DNA from: Prolixibacteraceae bacterium UBA6029
GTDB taxonomy: Bacteria; Bacteroidota; Bacteroidia; Bacteroidales; Prolixibacteraceae
Assembly: GCA_002429385.1 (NCBI GenBank)
Contig: DIZL01000011.1
Location: forward strand, 1-8,234
Direction of reading: 5' to 3'
Length of the DNA: 8,234 bases
In this document: positions 4,796 to 8,234 of the stretch, piece by piece
Layout of the letters: the number at the start of each line of letters is the position of its first letter
Numbering within the stretch: position 1 is the stretch's first letter
Program-made: the position numbers and the translations under genes
The notes under the pieces: model-generated
The model's input: only the letters and a program-made list of their open reading frames with translations
The model's database searches: none
Told to the model about the DNA's origin: nothing

Positions 4796-4903
4796 ACCGC
4801 GTAGTACGAGACCCGTATGCTATGTGGTCCCGACCAAAGGTGCGGGATAAATCGTGAGAGGCTTTCCCCGTCAGCTAATTACTGGCGGGGCAGTCTACTC
4901 GAT
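4796..4903 (+). ncRNA. Group II intron domains V and VI, interrupted by a palindromic repeat
   Basis: Domain V: ACCGCGTAG (4796-4804) pairs with CTATGTGGT (4820-4828) over 9 bp with G-U pairs. Two bases bulge (4818-4819), then TACG (4805-4808) pairs with CGTA (4814-4817) around a 5-nt loop. The total is 33 nt, close to the canonical length and shape. Domain VI (4854-4903) is 49/51 identical to the copy at 3745-3795 when one extra base is included. It has the same helices: GAG/CTC, AGGCT/AGTCT, bulged A4897, and CCCCGTCA/TGGCGGGG. Between the two domains lies a 25-nt palindromic insert (4829-4853). In the other copy GGT runs straight into GTGAGAGG. The 5' part of the intron is missing, so this is a dead 3' remnant. 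Confidence 0.68.
4829..4853. repeat. Palindromic element inserted between domains V and VI
   Basis: CCCG-ACCAAAGGTG-CGGG followed by ATAAATC. Relative to the other intron copy, it is a clean 25-nt addition between GGT (end of domain V) and GTGAGAGG (start of domain VI). The trailing ATAAATC matches the bases after the palindrome at 2304-2317. Confidence 0.65.
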
Positions 4904-5002
4904 TGCCGGTTCGGTTTTCAATTCTTTCTTTTCTAGGTCAAAAGATTACAGTCTGTCAACGAATTTCATTTTAATTTGTAAATCGACTCGATCCTTTAAA
5001 TA

Positions 5003-7732
5003 CTATTGTTTCACAAATTTATCAATCCAAATTGCGCTTTTAGCTTCAATTTTAATCGAATAAATTCCATTTGATAAATGACTAATATCGACTTGATTAT
5101 CAGAGATTCTATTATTGAAAAGTATCTTGCCATTTAGATCAAATATCGAAACAGTTGAAATTTGAGTTAGTCCGTTTATATACAAAGTTGTTGTTGCGGG
5201 ATTTGGATAAATTGCAATTATCTGATTATCGATCCCATTTATTCCGGTTATTCCAGCCGCTTGAGTTACAGTAATAAGCTGATCTGTTGTTCCTACAGAT
5301 GAAACAGTTATGGTTGCCGACCTCTCAGTATCTGTTGGATTTGCCAAAGCATAGAAACTAATTGTATTATCTGCCAGTTTAACTATTTGTATATATGCTT
5401 CAGCACTAAAGGTCTTGTTTATATTGCTTGAAGTTGAAAGATTATTTGTATTGTTAGCAGGAATAACAATTAGCCAATCAGCATCAGTGCTTGCAGACCA
5501 ATCATTAGTAGAAACTACATTGACTGTTAGTGTGTCACCCTGTCCTGAAAAATCAACCATATTACTTGATACTACTAAGCTCATCTCCACGATGTTTTTA
5601 TAATCATTCCAAGCCCAGCTTCTATATTCGTTCAGATAGCCTTGAGGAACAAAAAAGATAGTGGTGGCTTTATTAACTGAAGGGAAAACACTTCTAGGAT
5701 CGAAAGAAGTTGTTAAGAACGAATATATAGAAGTTAAACCACTACAACCCGAAAAAGCACGAGCTCCAATCGATTTAACTAATGGAGGAATGTTTACAGT
5801 AGCTAAAGCACTACAACCTTCAAAAGCACTGCTGCCAATTGAAGTAACATTAGGAGGAATACTTATAGAAGTTAGCTTGCTGCATCCAAAAAAAACACTT
5901 GAAGTGATCGAAGTAACCGCTGTAGGAACACTTACGGAAGTTAGACTACTACAACCTTTAAAAGCATAACTACCGATTGAAGTAACCGATGATGGAATAT
6001 TTACAAAAATTAATCCGCTGCAATCTTCAAAGGCGTGATCACCTATTAAAGTAACCGATGATGGAATGTTAATCGAGGTTAAACCACTGCATTTCTGAAA
6101 AGCACCAAAACCAATTGAAGTAACTGAAGAAGAAATATTGATGGAAGTCAATCCTCTACAATCACTGAATGCATATTGATTAATCGAAGTAACAGAAGAA
6201 GGAATGCTGATGGCCTTCAAACCACTGCATAAGTAGAAAGCATTGGAACCTATTGTTGTAACCGAAGATGGAATGTCGATGGAGGCTAAACTGCTACAGC
6301 CAAGAAACACATTGTCACTGATTGATGTAATCGATGATGGAATATTTACGGAAATTAAGGCGGTACATTCAGAAAAAGCACTTATACCAATTGAGCTAAC
6401 CGATGATGGTATGCTTATGGAAGTTAAGGCACTACACTTTTCAAAAGCATTTTCACCGATAGAAGTAACTGTCGCTGGTATGTCGATAGAAGTTAAACTG
6501 CTGCACGCGTTAAAAGTAAAATTACCAATTGAAGTAACCGATGAAGGAATGTTAATGGAACTTAAGCTGCTGCAACCTGAAAAAGAATAATCTCCAATTA
6601 AAGTAACCGAAGAAGGGATATTTACCGTAGATAGGCTGCTGCAACCAGCAAAAACACTGGCTCCGATTGAACTGATGGAAGAAGGAATGCTGATGGAAGC
6701 CAAACCGGAACATTTGAAAAAAGTATAATCACTTATTGAAGTGACCGACGAAGGAATATCGATGGTAGTTAATGCAATACAACCGTAAAATGCATCAGCT
6801 TCGATTGAAGTAACAGATGAAGGTATGTTGATGGAAGTTAGACCGTTACAGCCGGAAAAAGCAGATTCCCCAATTGAAATTACCAATGAAGGAATAGTTA
6901 TGGAAGTTAAACTACTACAATTCCCGAAAGAAGCATAGCCGATTGCTGTAACCGATGAAGGAATGGAATAGTTTCCTGTTTTCGAAATGGGACATTGTAT
7001 TAATTTTGTACCGGTTTTATTAAACAATACACCATTCGAACTCGAATAGTTTGGATTGTTTCCATCTACCAGGTATAAAGCGCCACAACTGTAAAAAGCA
7101 TCTCTACCTATTGTAGTCAGCGATGACGGAATGTTGATGGAAGTCAAACTGCTACATGCCCCAAAAGCCCTGGCGCCAATTGAAGTAAGCGATGAAGGAA
7201 TGCTAACAGAAGTTAAAGCGGTACAACGTTCAAAAGTACTGGAATCTATCGCCGTTACCAACGGAGGAATGATGATGGAAGCCAAACTGCTGCACTCCAA
7301 AAAGACGGTATTGCCAATTGATATTAAAGAAGAAGGAAGATTTATTGAAGTTAAACTACTGCAAGCGTAAAATGCTCCCCATTCGATAGAAGTAACGGAA
7401 GACGGAAGATTTACAGTAGTTAAATGTGTGAATCGTGAAAAAACTCTTTCCGGAATTGTATTTGCAGGGTAAACCTTGTCGTTGGTCTCACATGCATCAA
7501 TTGAAACTCCGCTTAAATCCAGGGTCTTTAATCTATTTGCATATCCTATTGTCCAGAAATCACGGACATCCATGGAGCCTGTGACTGTCAGATCAACTAA
7601 TGAGTTAAGTTCTGTGCGGGTTATCAGAGTTGATAAACTTCCTGGGGTGCATTCCACCGATTTTGACAACTGAGCTTGATTTGTTAAGCTGAAAAGAAAA
7701 ATGAATACTCCAAATAGGACTAATTTTCTCAT
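5003..7732 (-). CDS. Large BspA-type leucine-rich-repeat surface protein with BACON-like and T9SS sorting domains
   Basis: 909-residue secreted protein. Residues 1-20 form a signal peptide (MRKLVLFGVFIFLFSLTNQA). Residues 30-100 are a cap with VTGSMDVRDF and LDLSGV. Residues 104-688 hold about 25 LRR_5/BspA units, spaced exactly 23 residues, with consensus LTSINIPSSVTSIG...AF..CSS and a near-invariant Cys. The register is broken once at 217-251 by a typical BspA island (NPNYSS, GVLFN, KLIQCP). FVPQGYLNEYRSW (694-706) closes the repeat solenoid. Residues about 719-826 resemble a BACON domain (STNDWSAS, ADWL, VTQAAG). Residues about 838-909 are a type A sorting domain (IYPNPATTTLYING, LSNGIYSIKI), which directs export through the type IX system and surface anchoring. 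The likely role is adhesion or glycan/protein binding. The gene is monocistronic, with no recognisable promoter consensus or terminator. Confidence 0.93.
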   Translation of the reverse strand: MRKLVLFGVFIFLFSLTNQAQLSKSVECTPGSLSTLITRTELNSLVDLTVTGSMDVRDFWTIGYANRLKTLDLSGVSIDACETNDKVYPANTIPERVFSRFTHLTTVNLPSSVTSIEWGAFYACSSLTSINLPSSLISIGNTVFLECSSLASIIIPPLVTAIDSSTFERCTALTSVSIPSSLTSIGARAFGACSSLTSINIPSSLTTIGRDAFYSCGALYLVDGNNPNYSSSNGVLFNKTGTKLIQCPISKTGNYSIPSSVTAIGYASFGNCSSLTSITIPSLVISIGESAFSGCNGLTSINIPSSVTSIEADAFYGCIALTTIDIPSSVTSISDYTFFKCSGLASISIPSSISSIGASVFAGCSSLSTVNIPSSVTLIGDYSFSGCSSLSSINIPSSVTSIGNFTFNACSSLTSIDIPATVTSIGENAFEKCSALTSISIPSSVSSIGISAFSECTALISVNIPSSITSISDNVFLGCSSLASIDIPSSVTTIGSNAFYLCSGLKAISIPSSVTSINQYAFSDCRGLTSINISSSVTSIGFGAFQKCSGLTSINIPSSVTLIGDHAFEDCSGLIFVNIPSSVTSIGSYAFKGCSSLTSVSVPTAVTSITSSVFFGCSKLTSISIPPNVTSIGSSAFEGCSALATVNIPPLVKSIGARAFSGCSGLTSIYSFLTTSFDPRSVFPSVNKATTIFFVPQGYLNEYRSWAWNDYKNIVEMSLVVSSNMVDFSGQGDTLTVNVVSTNDWSASTDADWLIVIPANNTNNLSTSSNINKTFSAEAYIQIVKLADNTISFYALANPTDTERSATITVSSVGTTDQLITVTQAAGITGINGIDNQIIAIYPNPATTTLYINGLTQISTVSIFDLNGKILFNNRISDNQVDISHLSNGIYSIKIEAKSAIWIDKFVKQ
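5669..7423 (-). repeat. 69-bp coding tandem repeats (LRR units)
   Basis: About 25 imperfect units of 69 bp (23 codons) encode the LRR solenoid. They are interrupted once by the island at about 6982-7084. On the opposite strand the same periodicity opens long false reading frames. Units are similar in protein but differ in synonymous positions, so the array has diverged and is not a fresh expansion. Confidence 0.88.
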
Positions 7733-7941
7733 GATAATTTTGATTAATATTTTTACATTTTGTTATATGGCTGCTGATTACTATTGTTGTCACCGGATAT
7801 GTCTTAAGCATAGGAACAATAAACTTTAAAACTTTGACAAAATGCCAATACCGTTTCAAGAAGCGGCTAAACTGACCGGCAACTAGTAAATACCTTCAAA
7901 TGTATAGTACTTTTCTGAACTTCTACCTTTATTAAGCATAT
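7733..7941. other. AT-rich intergenic region upstream of the surface protein
   Basis: It should hold the promoter of the surface-protein gene, but I find no TAnnTTTG match on the minus strand. The frame that extends through it (7605-7859, minus) lacks protein-like features. No RNA gene or repeat is recognised. Confidence 0.4.
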
Positions 7942-8112
7942 TTATTTTAATCTTTTAATTTCCGGTTTATCTGGAAGCAACCTATCAAGTGGACTGATGA
8001 TTTTTTTCTCTGCTTTTGGAGTTATATGCGTGTAAATCATCGTCGTCTTTATGCTGCTGTGCCCCGGGAGCTGTTGGATATACCTTATATCAGATCGTTT
8101 TCCTGCCAAAAG
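7942..8112 (-). pseudogene. 3' fragment of a tyrosine recombinase/integrase gene
   Basis: The last ~56 codons encode LLAGKRSDIRYIQ, then LPGHSSIKTTMIYTHIT, and end KIISPLDRLLPDKPEIKRLK. This is the C-terminal end of Xer/phage-type tyrosine recombinases: the GH box and the Tyr nucleophile in MIYTHI are kept. The upstream catalytic Arg and the H-x-x-R box are absent. The frame stays open to 8196, but that part (FVVHPILFQVSCVFIF) is not integrase-like. The usual LLGH also reads LPGH. It is a truncated remnant and cannot be active. Confidence 0.75.
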
Positions 8113-8200
8113 CTTCGGCTGGTAGCAAGGAAAAATAAATACACAGGACACCTGGAATAGAATAGGGTGTACCACAAAATTCCCTGTATACTGCAAATCA

Positions 8201-8234
8201 TTACACCGAGTTACACAGAGAAGTCACAGAGTTA
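8201..8234. repeat. Short tandem repeat, CACAGAG type
   Basis: TTACACCGAG (8201-8210), TTACACAGAG (8211-8220), then AAGTCACAGAG (8221-8231) and TTA: degenerate 10-11 bp units running off the window edge. Similar CACAGAG-rich tandem tracts occur in intergenic DNA of many bacterial genomes (general knowledge). It abuts the broken end of the integrase fragment. Confidence 0.6.

Noticed and set aside
5661..7370. Plus-strand open frames inside the surface-protein gene, with repeated I-E-V-T-D-E-G-M-like units
   Set aside because: They are the antisense reading of the 69-bp LRR repeats. Their regularity follows from the sense codons, and no start signal or independent family features are visible.
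7605..7859. Minus-strand 84-codon frame overlapping the start of the surface-protein gene
   Set aside because: It lies in a different frame over the signal-peptide region and AT-rich upstream DNA, with no protein-like features.

Overview
The window looks like chromosomal accessory DNA from an AT-rich member of the Bacteroidota. Three observations support this: a 909-residue surface protein with BspA-type leucine-rich repeats, a BACON-like domain and a C-terminal type IX secretion (Por) sorting domain; Bacteroidota -7 promoter elements (TAnnTTTG) upstream of several genes; and few Shine-Dalgarno-like sites. I cannot name a species. Every intact protein gene is on the minus strand.

Layout from left to right: (1) a ParD/ParE toxin-antitoxin operon (12-511). 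It has a consensus promoter and a palindromic operator, and ParE seems to be cut short by a stop codon. (2) A gene-free stretch (539-903) with a hairpin-rich repeat and an expanded CCCGAT/ATCGGG array. (3) An AAA/DUF4143-type ATPase (904-2148). (4) A second repeat-filled gap (2161-2816). (5) An overlapping HEPN/MNT nucleotidyltransferase pair (2817-3508). (6) A third repeat copy fused to an orphan group II intron domain VI (3582-3794, plus strand). (7) A two-gene unit, with a 174-aa GNAT-like protein followed 3 nt later by a 55-aa protein (3813-4508). (8) A second group II intron remnant on the plus strand, with a probable reverse-transcriptase C-terminal scrap, then domain V, then domain VI (4571-4903). 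(9) The large BspA/BACON/T9SS surface protein (5003-7732). (10) A 3' fragment of a tyrosine recombinase gene (7942-8112) and a short CACAGAG tandem repeat at the right edge.

The left half reads as a string of small autonomous modules (ParDE, ATPase, MNT-HEPN, GNAT-like pair). Each is separated by related non-coding repeats and not by other genes. The most interesting structure is in those gaps. A small palindromic element (CCCGA...TCGGG, usually followed by ATAAAT or GCTAAT) occurs at about eight places. One copy sits exactly between domain V and domain VI of a group II intron remnant. Another copy lies immediately upstream of the same domain V. The two intron 3' ends are 49/51 identical and each keeps a foldable domain VI with a bulged branch-point adenosine. 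The two-gene GNAT-like/55-aa unit is the best candidate for an undescribed toxin-antitoxin-like pair.
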